Origin: Isoetes taiwanensis | Taxonomy: Eukaryota > Streptophyta > Lycopodiopsida > Isoetales > Isoetaceae | NCBI GenBank assembly: GCA_021234155.1 | Contig: JAJEKV010000328.1 | Coordinates: 248,001-312,000 of the forward strand | Length of the DNA: 64,000 nucleotides | Direction of reading: 5' to 3' | The notes under the pieces: model-generated | The model's database searches: none | Seen by the model: only the letters and a program-made list of their open reading frames with translations | What the model was told of the DNA's origin: nothing | In this document: piece after piece, positions 46,061-57,441 of the stretch | Position numbering within the stretch: position 1 is the stretch's first letter | Layout of the letters: each line of letters begins with the position of its first letter | Made by a program: the position numbers and the translations under genes

Positions 46061-47207
46061 TAAATATTAGAGGTAAAATCGATGATAACCAGAACAACCT
46101 GATCACTTCCCCTTTCACTAATCATGAGCTCAAGGAAGTTATCTCAGGTATGGATAACGGGAAGACTCCGGGACCTGACGGTCTTCCTGCGGAATTTTTT
46201 AAAAAGGCTTGGCCTATTTTAAGTGTTGGAGTTACCAATTTAGCCAATGAATTCAGGATAAGCAAGTGTCTGGATGCCAGAATCAACATGAGTCTTATAA
46301 CTCTCATCCCCAAGATTGATTCTCCGACCTCCTTTGCTGATTACAGACCTATCTCGCTTACTAATGTGATCTACAAGATAATTGCAGGTGCGCTGGCAGC
46401 AAGGCTCAAGAAGATTTTAAACATTGCAATTAGCAGCACCCAATCAGCTTACCTTAAGGATTGGTTCATCCTGGACAATGTGGTCACTGCAATTTTAGGA
46501 TTGCACTGGGCCAAGAAATCCAACCAAGATATTGCTCTTCTCAAACCGGATATCCGCGAAAAGCCTTCGACACTCGGTCGGTTAGGAATTTTACGCTTAA
46601 ATGTTGCAGGGCTCTGGGTTTTAACGAGGAGAGTATAGGTATGTTTAAAGTCATTTTGGGTAATTCTAGATCAGCAGTGCTTGTTAATGGTGAATGTAGC
46701 CCCTTCTTTGCTTTAAGAAGAGGTGTCAAACAAGGATGCCCTTTGGCCCCCTTCTTGTTTTTAATAGTCATGGAAGCCTTGCATAGCAAATTGGAAGCTG
46801 CCAAGAATGACAAATCTATCAAAGGCCTTCAACTCCCAGATAATTCTCAGGTGGACCAAATCCTCAATGGGCACTTTGCTGATGACACCTTTATTTTGAC
46901 ATCCATGGATCAAAGTTCGATTATCAACACTCAGCAAATCCTTCAAGATTTTGGTCAAACTTCAGGGTGCAGGATTAATCCCCTTAAATCAGCCATTCAA
47001 GCCAGGGACATTGACAAGGGCTCCCAAGCTGCTGGCCTATTTGGCTGTAAGTATAACTCTCCATGTACTAAATCTAAGATTCTGGGTATCCCTTTTGCAA
47101 TTAGAAGTAATGCCTCTGATTTATGGAATGACATAACTGATAAATTTTATAAAAAGGTTGATACCCTGAATTCTAAATATCTATCCAAAAATGCAGAGCT
47201 ATTATAG
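46061..47207 (+). pseudogene. LINE reverse transcriptase (frameshifted)
   Basis: The first frame reads MDNGKTPGPDGLPAEFFKKA, ADYRPISLTNVIYKIIAGAL, and STQSAYLKDWFILDNVVTAI. A one-base insertion near 46560 breaks the RKAFDT motif, and reading continues in another frame with RRGVKQGCPLAPFLFLIVME. The catalytic motif is FADD (46875-46886), a common variant of YADD in plant LINEs. The thumb region follows (GCRINPLKSAI, ILGIPF). It ends at a stop near 47207. Confidence 0.93.
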
Positions 47208-47215
47208 CCAATTTT

Positions 47216-47596
47216 ATGATCTCTTCCTCGCAGGTTTACCAATCCTCCATTATTTTAGCTCCCAAAAAAGTCACTAACAAGCTTCAAAGTATTATTGGCA
47301 GGTTTATCTCTTGTGGCCAAAACAGGAGATGCTGGCAACCGGTATCCATGGAAGAATGCTGCAAGCCAAAAGCAGAAGGTGGACTTGGAACAATAAATAT
47401 TAGGAAGCAAGGACTGGCTCTGGCAGCAAAATATTTCCACAAAGCTTCCTATGATAAGATTAAGCATCCCATATCTATTCTGATCAGGCATTATATCAGT
47501 AAGTGCCACCCTATTTTTTTCCCATTCTCTATTCCTCCCACTACTCCAAGTCTTATTAAAAAGTGGATTAAAGCTTGGCTTGAAACATTCATTTAA
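47216..47596 (+). pseudogene. LINE ORF2, region after the reverse transcriptase
   Basis: This continues the LINE protein in a new frame with QSIIGRFISCGQNRRCWQPV, SMEECCKPKAEGGLGTINIR and KQGLALAAKYFHK. It is the same conserved W...C.PK..GGLG segment seen in the fragment at 31783-32052. It ends at a TAA at 47594-47596. Confidence 0.88.
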
Positions 47597-49429
47597 TTTC
47601 GGTTTATGTCAAATGCTTTATGATTTTTTGGGAATTCGATGATGCACGATTTCCCACTCCCTTTGACTCTTGGCTTTTAATCCGTAACCGGTGGAAGAGT
47701 CAATCCGCCTAAACTTTCTCAAAATTTTCTCCCTCGTACCATTATTAAATGGAGAGTTTTTTTTTTTTTTTATCATTCATTTAATTTGGTTTGCACCAAA
47801 TTTTTCATGCCTCTTTTTTCTTCCTGGCTTTTTCCTCAGGTGGAAGCCTCCGCTTAAACTAACGCCTCACCTAACCTCTGCAAAATTTTTTCGGTGATGG
47901 CAACCGGCATCTCCTATTTAGCCATATTCTATTGTTTTCATATAGAGCCTGCGGAAGGTCCATATGTTGTAACACAGAAGAATAAAAAACAGAGCAAGGA
48001 GGAAGGGAGGTCGCAATGGCTGGGGTAGGGCAAATCGGCCAAGATTGCATATGTTGGAATGGCCAAAATCAAAAGGGCGAAAGGAGGAAGGAGCAAAATC
48101 CGGGAGGAGATGTGAGCCAAGTGGGATGGCATGGAATGGCCGGATTTTGAAAATTTTCACTGGATTTTGATTTTGAACAGGCGATTTTGGAGGCGGGCAT
48201 TTTGGAGCGGAGGAGATTTTTGGAGCAGAGATGTTTGGATTTTGGAGCCGGATTTTGGAGCCGGATTTTGAGCAGAGGCAGCCGGATTTGGGGCATGGGC
48301 AGCCGTATTTTGTAAGAGCTCCACTGCCTTGCAATCTAAATCTTTATTGCTTTCTTCCTAGAGTTTATTTTAATCTAATAGGCTAGTTCTTGGTCTTTTG
48401 TTCTTAATTTGCTTGCAGCTGGATAATAATTCAAGTTTTTTTGGAAAACCCAAGCAGAGACATGCAATGGGCTACAACGAAACTATGTTTGCAGACCTCT
48501 GTCATCTGAAAATCAAGAATTCTTTGCAGAAGTAAGATTTTGTTATGGTAAATACTCTGCATTTTGGGCTTTACAAAGCCAAAGTATCTTGCTGGTAGGC
48601 ATCTGCAGTCAATTGAAAAGCCTAAAGACTACAAAATGGTGCTTTCACATATATACAATAGGCAAATTGATTGGATTCATTGAGCTTTACATGCAAAGTA
48701 CTACCCTGCAGCAGATCTTCTATAGCATAGGAATCAAAGCTTCAGAGCCCCAAATCAGTGTTTTTAGTTAATGAGAAATAGGATTTTGAGCAGGCTTTTG
48801 GATTTGATTGACTATTGGACTGATTTAGAGCTATTTTTAAGAAGTAATAGATCATGAAGGCAGGCTAATTCACGCTTGGCGTGATACTAAATGGTCCTTG
48901 CAAAATCACACAGTGTGATTCCGTGCTCCTTTTTTGCTAACTATACCTTGCCAAAGCACGCTTGGCATGCATTACTGTTGCAATGTATGAGAAAAAGGCG
49001 CTCATATATTTCATCTTAATGGAACATACTCTGAAGCATGTTAAGTGCTTTAAGGAAAAAAAAGACTCTTATGTTGTATTTTACTTGTGAAATAAATATC
49101 TCATAAAGGTTTTATTGGGCTTTTTTTTTTCTTGTATTGCTATAGTAACTTCAATTTGACTTGATTCCCATGGGTTTTTAGCGAGATATTTGTTGAAATA
49201 ATATCTACATATCTCAATATAAAATCGATAATAATTTCTGTTATTATGTTGTGTATATGAATGTGCTATTGTTTGCAAATGCTAATCAAACATCAATTTC
49301 CTTCCTGAATTTAATATAATAATCAAAATGTCTACTAAATATGGATCAAACCTTGTAATCTTGCATAATAGCATGTCAAGCACCACAACATTATATTGAA
49401 TAAGGGGTTTGCAAAAGTGGCGTGCTTTT
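47597..49429. other. Middle of the LINE, partly unaligned; possible later insertion
   Basis: The first ~300 bp looks like decayed LINE coding sequence and shows a diverged ~185-bp duplication: TTCATTTAATTTCGG at about 47588 against TTCATTTAATTTGG at about 47776. The sequence from about 47900 to 49429 shows no LINE similarity. It includes a T run at 47757-47771 and the GATTTTGGAGCC repeat at 48150-48310. No terminal repeats or target duplications were found for an insertion. Confidence 0.45.
48150..48310. repeat. Short GATTTTGGAGCC-type repeats
   Basis: About ten diverged copies of a 12-16 bp G-rich motif (GGATTTTGGAGCC, GGCATTTTGGAGCGG, GGATTTTGAGCAG) occur in a row. Confidence 0.7.
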
Positions 49430-49887
49430 GGAACAGACATAAATCCAATTTAAATGAATGATGGTTGAATCTCAATTTTATGTGGAGCAGCCCAATTAAT
49501 CCGAAGATCAAAGCCTTTATGTGGCAGCTTTGGCATAAAGGACTGGAAACTAACTGTAAGAGGTTTAAGCTTTCAATGACTAACTCTGATATTTGTGACA
49601 GATGTCTAGCCGACAAGGAAGATGAAAACCATCTATTTAGATCTTGCCTATGGTCTGAATGGGTTCTGGAACTGGCCTCTGAGATCCTTGGCCAAAACTT
49701 AGTTACCCTGAACCGGAAGGATTTCTTCATGCCTAACAACCCTACGGACTGGAGAATTTACATCCTCCTGTGGAGAATATGGAAAGGGAGAAACTCCTTT
49801 ATTTTTTATTATGAAATCGTATTCCCGGAAGGAATTATTAAACAGGTATTGTATGATATTAACTGGATCTTATGTGTTAATGCATGA
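49430..49887 (+). pseudogene. LINE C-terminal zinc-finger (zf-RVT) domain
   Basis: Reads PINPKIKAFMWQLWHKGLET, then CDRCLADKEDENHLFRSCLW, with the Cys-x2-Cys and His-x4-Cys spacing of the zf-RVT domain at the end of plant LINE ORF2. LLWRIWKGRNSFIF then follows as is usual. Ends at a TGA (49885-49887). The remaining ~480 bp to the tail carries no recognised domain. Confidence 0.9.
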
Positions 49888-50371
49888 GTTGATTATTATT
49901 GCAGATACCCCGCTCTTGATGACCAGCGTGACTCAAATGGAAAAAGGAACAAAGCCGAGCATGACAAGGAATGGATCAAATTTTGGCCCAAGAGACACCT
50001 CTCTTCATTTAGAAGCTATCTTTTTGTGGATGCAACCGCCCGGATCGTAATCTCAACATTCGAAGAGAGCTGATCTGCGAAGCCAAAGATGCCAAGGGAA
50101 GACTCAACATGACCAAAGCGGACACTTGTAGGTGCATCTATTGCACTTTCCATATGATCATGAAAGGGAAAGCAAGGAAGAGGATGAATCCAGACCTCAA
50201 AGGATTTCACTAGTCTTTATCCGATAATCGTTTCAAGGAAACTCGCTTTTTCAAGCATCGAATCTTTAAAAGAATTCTCTAATTTTCTCTAGGGTTACAC
50301 TTCCCTTGAAAAAAGTGTTTGTATATTTTAAATTATACTTAATATAAATAGGTGCCTTCAATAAAAAAAAA

Positions 50372-50379
50372 GTATATCA
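50372..50379. other. LINE target-site duplication, right copy
   Basis: GTATATCA follows the poly(A) run immediately and matches 46053-46060 exactly. Confidence 0.75.
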
Positions 50380-50705
50380 CTGGGTACATCATTTAGTGTA
50401 GTGTACTGACCTATATGTACATTAAATCTAATCTCTTTCAAGAAATGAATTTTAACAAACTGGAGTTTACTCGTGTACAATATATGGTTTTCTATAAAAC
50501 ACTTTTAGATATGTTTCGCTTCCTTATGTAGAAGACTTCGCGCCATCGTGGAGAGAAGAAAAAGACGTAAAAACATATATACTTGAGTTGACAAATTGTG
50601 TAAGTAATCATTTTTTTTATTCCACAACTTCTGTACAACAGGGCTTTATAGAAGCTATCCTGGTAAAACTGGTAGTAGTGGTGCAGGTTCAACAATTACT
50701 GTCCT
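50380..50705. other. No gene recognised
   Basis: AT-rich flank of the LINE. Nothing was identified. Confidence 0.5.
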
Positions 50706-51160
50706 TCATACAATATAATCTAGTCTATCTGCATCCAGATTTGTCATTATCAGCAGGTAGTTCATTTTGACCTCTAGCATTCCAGCATGGTAGCTTCTTA
50801 GACTCTCTAACAAATTTCTTTGTCCAGCTTCTAGGACTAAGAAATGGCTCAAAACAAAAGTGATGCCAATTGAAGCAGCTGCTTGGAAGACTACTTCAAC
50901 TATGTGAACATTGAACTCGGCATTTGTTAAGCCTGCCACTTGCTGCAAGGCACTTCCAGAAAAATCTCTCTCCTCAGAAGCTGAGAGGACATGGTCGAAC
51001 TTGTAGATCAATCTGTGAAAATTCCTGAATAGGGTGGCTTTCAGGATATCTTAAGTGCCCTGTCCTGGGCTTTGGTGAGGCTCAAGGCCAAGCCTTGCTC
51101 GTGGACATGAACTCCATTGATAGCATTGACATGCCCTAAACCGGTTAAGTAACCCATTGC
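50706..51160 (-). pseudogene. Minus-strand coding-like fragment, product unknown
   Basis: On the minus strand an upstream piece (about 51160-51045) reads GLGHVNAINGVHVHEQGLAL then SLTKAQDRALKIS and a stop. The ORF at 50706-51011 then reads SEERDFSGSALQQVAGLTNA, EFNVHIVEVVFQAAASIGIT, FVLSHFLVLEAGQRNLLESL and further. Composition is protein-like, with a hydrophobic middle (FQAAASIGITFVLSHFLVL). A stop separates the two pieces. I recognise no family; it could be exons of a decayed host gene. Confidence 0.35.
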
Positions 51161-51410
51161 GTGAGAGAAAGTACTAAGCAAAAAAAAAAAAACGAAATGG
51201 CATATGCGCTGACATGTCGACCTGTTGTGTCACAAACAAAAATATTGGATAATTTTGTATGAGTCGCGCCCGACGCAACATATCTGTATTTGATAAATTA
51301 TTATGCCTTTCTTATGCATTTCATATTACTATTGTCCATAACGCGGTCGCGGCGAATCGGTCGCGTGAATGGGTGTAGGCATTAATCCTATGCAAAGCCT
51401 GGTAATTTAG
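51161..51410. other. No gene recognised
   Basis: Contains an A run at about 51178-51191 and CpG-bearing unique sequence. Nothing was identified. Confidence 0.5.
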
Positions 51411-54400
51411 GTGTCGCGCCAAGTGCGAGTTAATTTGTATAAATATTTCATTTATTGTTATTGCATACAATACTATGTTTTCCTCATCCTTTCTTCTGAT
51501 TTTCAGATTTCTTGTGAAGCTAGTGCTGAGGAACCTTATTGCCAAGAACCTCGAGCAGAGAAGAATGATGCCAATTACATGGATGTAGAAGAGATTAATG
51601 CAAATAAGAATGAGAAGCCACCTGAAGCAAATGCAGATAATATTAATAACCCAGCTGGTGCTAATGAGGAAAGAAAAATAGTAGTTTCTAGATTAACATG
51701 GAAGGATGAGAAGGTGAATTTGCATCATCAGTGCAACAGAGGAATTGTTGGTGAAGGTGTGCTTATACTATGGGATCTTATGCATCGCTACAATGGATGT
51801 GCTATTGGTGATGACTTCATGGGAGTCTCAATTTCTTTAAAACAACTTCATAATTTCAGTGTTGAGCTGAAGGACAAACACTGCTATGCTTGCGATAATA
51901 TCAATAGTGGTTTAGAGTTGCCAGCCTTGTTGCTCTGGCTAGTGGACTCCGTTGAGATAAAGGGTTGCTTCAAAGAACTGAGTGTGTTGGAGAAAATAAT
52001 GTGGTGGTGGATGAAAATACATTCCTTCCATAACTCCTATGGTTGTATCCATACCAGAAAAGGGCCTCTAACTTCTTGAAAAGGAAGAAGAGGAAGGAAA
52101 AGGTTTAGATTGTGACAGATACTAACAACATGAGTGAAGAGACCATGCAAGCCATCGAGGGGGATTGTGGCTGCCTCAACAACTGCTTTGGTAGATTCAC
52201 AGTGAAAGAACTTGTGGAAGCTAGATCAATCTACAAGGAGAAAACTCATGGCGCTAGAAAAACTTATATTTACAATATCATAGAACATGCATTTAGGCCA
52301 TCACCGATGTCAAGAATGTGGATTTTCTATTGGTGGGAAATGGATATGCAAAGATTGCAAAGTGACAACCATACTAATTATATTAGTCTCTATATGGTGG
52401 AGATTTAGACGGAACCAAAAGAGGGGGCTCAAATAGCTTGGCATGGTAATCGTGAAAAGGCGAGGACAACTCAGAGCTCAGAGCGTATTCGAGAAGTTTG
52501 TTAACTATCATGCCGAGTATGCCTCAACAAAAGCGCGGTTGATGAAGAGGGGTGTAGGGAAGTAGTTCAATGTTGCCTGTGATATTTCACACAAAAAGTG
52601 ATTTTACAAATGATCAACAACCTTCTAGAGGAAATGGGTGTGGACAAGATTTCACAGTCAGCCTTTAGCAAGCTCTGGAGTAAGTATTTTTCAGATGTCA
52701 AAATAATGCAATATAACAACTTCTCAAAGTGCAATATATGCGGATCCGTTAGATAAAGTCAAGCTTGAGGTAGAAAGATCGCCGGGTTCGGAAGGAAATG
52801 AGAATTCACACGATGGAGCAAATGTCATGTCGATCAACACACTAGATATGGAGATGCTTTGTCCTGGTGATGGAACCAACGAATTTTTTTATTCGCCATT
52901 CATGACAAGATGGATCAGCAAAACACCTGTTTGCCTCAGCTTTAGGGCTATACCAAAGTCTCGTTGCAAGGTCCTTTCCATTGCAAATATCACTAGCCGG
53001 ATTCATAACTCATGGCCATGGAGCAAAGTTGTATCACCACCATTTTACATTAGAATTATGGGGTGATGGTCCAAACTTCCATGTTGGTAGCATTGCAAAG
53101 CATTGCGCGATTTGGAGATGTTCATTCTTGTAAGCCATTGCAATTTGCAACATCTCTTCAAGGCATTGCATGACACCGCCCCATGAAACTAGAGGATTTG
53201 ACCATAGGAAGGGATGAATGGGCCAAAGATTCCAATTCATGTGAACCCAATACCGGCCGACCACTCAAGAAGCACTCTTTGCAACTCGACAACCAGCCGC
53301 CGTAATAAAAGTAGGTACTTGTTTGCATACTTGTCGATTCACATGGGTTGGAGTGTTTGAAATGGTCTATGCCGCTTACTTGATGCCCTGGCCATACTCA
53401 ATAAGACATTGATGCAATGTTTGGGCATTATAGGATCAAATTGTAGAAAAGTGATGTCACCACCAATCTGAGGCTTTTGAGCTATTTAAGTAGTGTTCTT
53501 CACCTTCTCCTATTGGTTCATTGATAAAACGCGGTCCCATTGATTGGTTATGGCACGAAGACCTTAATGGCCATAGTGCTCTATTGCAATTTAGGTTTTG
53601 GGTGAAAAATGGAAAGCCATTAATGCAATACAAGATGTGGAGGTCCTGTGTAGAAACCAAGATAAGGATATATTGATTTGGAAAGAGGAATGGCGGTGTG
53701 AACCAATGGTGCCGATTTAGAGAGCCTAAGGCTACTAAACCATTAAGAGAAGTGAAAGATTGTGAGCCGGACTATGGAAGGGATAATAGAATATATAAAG
53801 TACTGGAAGGAATCTTTAGCAGATAAACACATAATACCAAAGAGAAGAGTGTGCAATGAAGCACTTGTAAATTATTGGAATGAAGTTCATATACTTTTGG
53901 GGAGTTTGGATACAAGCAGTAGTGTCCTTCGAGAGGTTCGCTACCTCAAAGTCGATGGAGGCTCAACTCATGGTCAATTCCAACCTGATCGATTCACTTG
54001 ATGACAGAGGAGTCTCAAGAAGAAGAAGAGCACTATATTGGACCTAGAAAGGCGCATCCCTCTATATGATCCTAAGATGGATTTGAAGGATGGCCAATAT
54101 TTGGTCATCAGGCCATCAAATGAAGATACTTATCCCATTTGGTTTGGGTATACCGCCCTCGAGGGAAGCTAATAATCCTAATGTAAATAAGGTGCATGTG
54201 GAGTGGTGGTGCCCAAGAAGTGGAAAAGGAGTCATTATGAAAAATGAGCACTACAAAGATTGTTGTAATAAGCAATGGAAGTATGATGCAAGTGATCCCA
54301 CCCAATGGGTGGAAATAAAATTTGTTTGGGCAAGGTGGATCCGAGAAAGGGTACATGAAGATTCCAACTCTGTGAAGGATAAAGTTCTGAAGTCACTAGA

Positions 54401-54425
54401 GAAGACAGTCGAACAAGCGAAATAA
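51411..54425 (+). pseudogene. Decayed transposon-like coding region
   Basis: A series of plus-strand open segments in shifting frames. 51411-52079 has an acidic Asn/Glu-rich part, then VSRLTWKDEKVNLHHQCNRG and SVELKDKHCYACDNINSGLE. 52112-52408 has GDCGCLNNCFGRFTVKELVE, then IYKEKTHGARKTYIYNIIEH, AFRPSPMSRMWIFYWWEMDM. Later come LLEEMGVDKISQSAFSKLW and FSKCNICGS (about 52615-52745). 53762-54001 has KYWKESLADKHIIPKRRVCN and KVDGGSTHGQFQPDRFT. 54040-54425 ends VKDKVLKSLEKTVEQAK. The arrangement of a Cys motif, a region before FSKCxxC, and a C-terminal tail resembles an uncharacterised transposase-like family repeated in plant genomes. That is a judgement from pattern, not a search. No terminal inverted repeats were found. 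Confidence 0.4.
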
Positions 54426-55263
54426 AGTACGAGAGTCCATGAGTATTTTATGATGTGAATCTTACTTTCATTGTAATCCTACTTTCAGTGCATCTTACTT
54501 TTATTATATTCGTGCTTTCATTGTAATCTTACTTTCAGTGTATGAGTATCTTACTCTCATTGTCAATGAGTATACATGTGTTTAGTTACATCTACTTGAC
54601 TATGTGAAATACTGGCTTGTGATTAACTAAGTGTTAACTTGTAATTTCAGACCTGTTAGAATTAATGCTGGTAATAAAAAGTATTTATATGCAATTCCAC
54701 ATTGTTGAAATTGGGGTTATCACTATTTGTAAATTTCAAAATGAAAGGAATAATTTCAAAATAATGGAATCGTGGTTAAATTAGAAAGTCCGCTAAAAAA
54801 TTACAATCTTCATCTTCCCTTTGGTCTTTTATTCATCATTAACTCGAGCATATGCTCCAAATATCCCCGCCGCCATGCCTCATTCATCTTCAACCCCAAA
54901 GATGTCCAATTTCGATATCAATGATTATCTATGTCCATTGCTTTTACCATTCAATAGTTTGCAGATTATCTCATGAGTGGCTTTTCCACTAGAAGGAATG
55001 GATGGCTTGCTGCTTAATGCTACCTACACCAGGGTCTGTTTCGAAAAGAAGCTGCAAGTCAATTTTTTCCTCTTTTTTTTTTTTAATGATCCCACCGGGT
55101 CTCGCTTAGAAATGACGCTTAGCTTTAGCAATTATTACTTTGATTCATATGTGCTCATAGAGTCCTTATTTGTATCCCTATGAAAACGGTTATTAAAAAA
55201 TATGGAGCTTTCAATATGACTTTTTATTTGCTGGTCACCGAATTTGTTATGACGCTAAAAATC
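54426..55263. other. No gene recognised
   Basis: AT-rich DNA with imperfect repeats of TTTCATTGTAATCTTACTTTCAG-like words between 54460 and 54560. No coding content. Confidence 0.5.
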
Positions 55264-55354
55264 TCTTCTTCTTCTTCTTCTTCTTCTTCTTCTTCTTCTT
55301 CTTCTTCTTCTTCTTCTTCTTTCTTCTTCTTCTTCTTCTTCTTCTTCTTCTTCT
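55264..55354. repeat. (CTT)n microsatellite, ~90 bp
   Basis: About thirty near-perfect TTC repeats, with one phase slip at about 55321. Confidence 0.97.
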
Positions 55355-57285
55355 AGAAGGAGAAGCCAAAGAGTTTACGCTTTGCTTTCTCGTTGTATTT
55401 GAGTTGAATCTGGGGGTTTTCTAATGTTGCATTTGTTCCGAAAGATTATGTAGATTGATTCTATTTTTGGAAATCTTCCTTCAACGCAAAGAAAGATCTA
55501 CACATGTCAAAATTAGATGTCAAGAATTAGAGATTGGAATGGGGATGATGGAAAGGCCATAAACATGGGGAATTCACTCTATGAGCATGACCTAAGGGAT
55601 GGATAGATTAGAGCTTTGGCAAAAATCTTGTCCGCTATAACCGTAAGTCGCGGTAATTTCGCTAGGTCAATTGATAGTAAACCCTGTGATTCACCTTTGA
55701 TCAAAGTGATAACCCATGAGAGTTCAACAAAGGGTGTTTTTGGACCATTTTATGCATGTATATTTAATGTTAGGGGTGTTTTTAGGCACCGATTTGACAA
55801 TATCTATACATGATGGGTCAAATTGCCTTTAAAATTGCGATACAAGGGGATTTTTTGGTACCCTCCCGAACGCAGATGCCATACCCCTTATGTATAAGTG
55901 CAACCCCGGATAGTAAATTCGATCATGATCAAATCTTGTGCTTCAAATCAGATCTTGGTCTGTGGTTTTGATGTGAAAGCATGTGTGCTTAACATGAATG
56001 GAAGTCCCGTTAATACCCTTTGGGAATGAGAAGAGCGGTTGTGTGGGCATGTACATAATGCATGATTCTTTTGTGGCTTTTCATGCCAATGCTAATTTTC
56101 AACAAGGAGCAATGCATTTGAGCAACTCTAGGCTTAATCTCTAACAATGTTTTATCGAAAGCAACATTCATTCTAATCAAGTTTGGAATTAGGATTTAGC
56201 TTCTTTACTCTTTTATTTGATCAGGTCCATGATTATTTCAACAGAAGTGGTCATGCTAATTAAAAACACCGTAAGCATGATGCCCCGATTCGCTTATATT
56301 TTACTTGCCATTAGAGTAGTAGATCCGGGTGCATACGCGATGCTTTGTGCCATTAACTACTCTAATCTATGATCCTTCTGCAAAAATAGTCAGTGGATGA
56401 CATTATATGTGGTAATGCATAATGCTTCAGTTAGTGCTCAATTTGGGATAATTAATGCGAGTTGTATACAGAATGATGCAATTCTTCTTGTTATCCCAAG
56501 CCTCATTTTCGGGTCCGTGTCAAAAACTTAAACAACTGGCAGATCTTTTGTTCATTTATAAAAAATAATTCAATGGCATATGGCTATACAGTTGAAACCT
56601 TTACTTTCTGGCACGATGTCCCATCTGTAACATAAGGAGAAGGCATCTTAATCATGCTGAGAGATATTGTGGTAGCGGATATTGTGGTGCTACCTTGATA
56701 AAACTCAATGCAATAGTTATGAATGCAATAGCTGTGAAAGTTTTGTGAAATTTAAGTAATCAAATGCATTCTGTACTTCTACTTTATGCATGCATTTCCC
56801 TTTCTTATTGCAAGTCTTTATTTTTTCCTTGTAAAAGTCATAATCATGTATCCACATTCCTGATAAAGTATTATTTCTAAAGATGTAGTATTCTACAATA
56901 TTTGTGAAAAAAGCCACTTGGTTGGGCGATAGTTTATTTTGAATATTGATACTGTGCTCTAAGAATATGAACTGGACAAAGTATATTTCAGGGACCAGTT
57001 TTTCAGAGTGTGGATGATGAGTTTCCGCATAGATATGTTTTCCTTATGCATGACAATTAGGCAGATTTAGTAAGTTTGTTAATTATGCTCAATAAATGTG
57101 AAGTCCTTACTTTCTCCAATGTTTTCTTTTGGTTTTATAAAGCTTAATAGTTTGTAAGGGCCTACCATCTAGCTTCTTTTTGTATTAGGTGCTGAAGGAT
57201 GTAATTTAAGGTTGAAATGAAATTAAAACTAACAAGGAAATTTGTTTAAATGATATGACCATTTCATCTTATTATGTTCTGCAGA
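55355..57285. other. No gene recognised
   Basis: AT-rich intergenic-looking DNA with only short chance ORFs (for example 55616-55813). Confidence 0.5.
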
Positions 57286-57441
57286 TCTTGACATGTTGGA
57301 GCCCAAAATGGTAATAATTTTGATGAGAAACAACTTCATTTCTGGCTGTTGTCTTAAGTCACCATTTCTAGCTGGATGTGCCATCAGAAGCATAAACTTT
57401 TACATCTTTAGTAATAAGGAAGTTATTGCAGTAACTCAAGG
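57286..57441 (+). pseudogene. Single exon-like segment, product unknown
   Basis: A stretch between the acceptor TTCTGCAG and the donor CAAG/GTATGT is open in one frame. It reads DLDMLEPKMVIILMRNNFIS, then GCCLKSPFLAGCAIRSINFY and onward. The following sequence has no matching partner that I can defend, although 58060-58145 (ending GLNMGAR before GTATGT) could be another exon. Function unknown; chance is possible. Confidence 0.2.

Larger units (their letters stand above)
46061..50371 (+). mobile_element. 5'-truncated L1-type LINE retrotransposon with poly(A) tail
   Basis: Plant L1-type LINEs encode an endonuclease, a reverse transcriptase and a zinc-finger tail. Here the endonuclease is absent and the copy starts just before the reverse transcriptase. 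The tail ends CCTTCAATAAAAAAAAA (A run to 50371). Exact 8-bp direct repeats GTATATCA flank it, as expected for target-primed insertion. About 1.8 kb in the middle (47600-49430) is hard to align with a LINE and may include a later insertion. Several frameshifts show the copy is dead. Confidence 0.88.
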
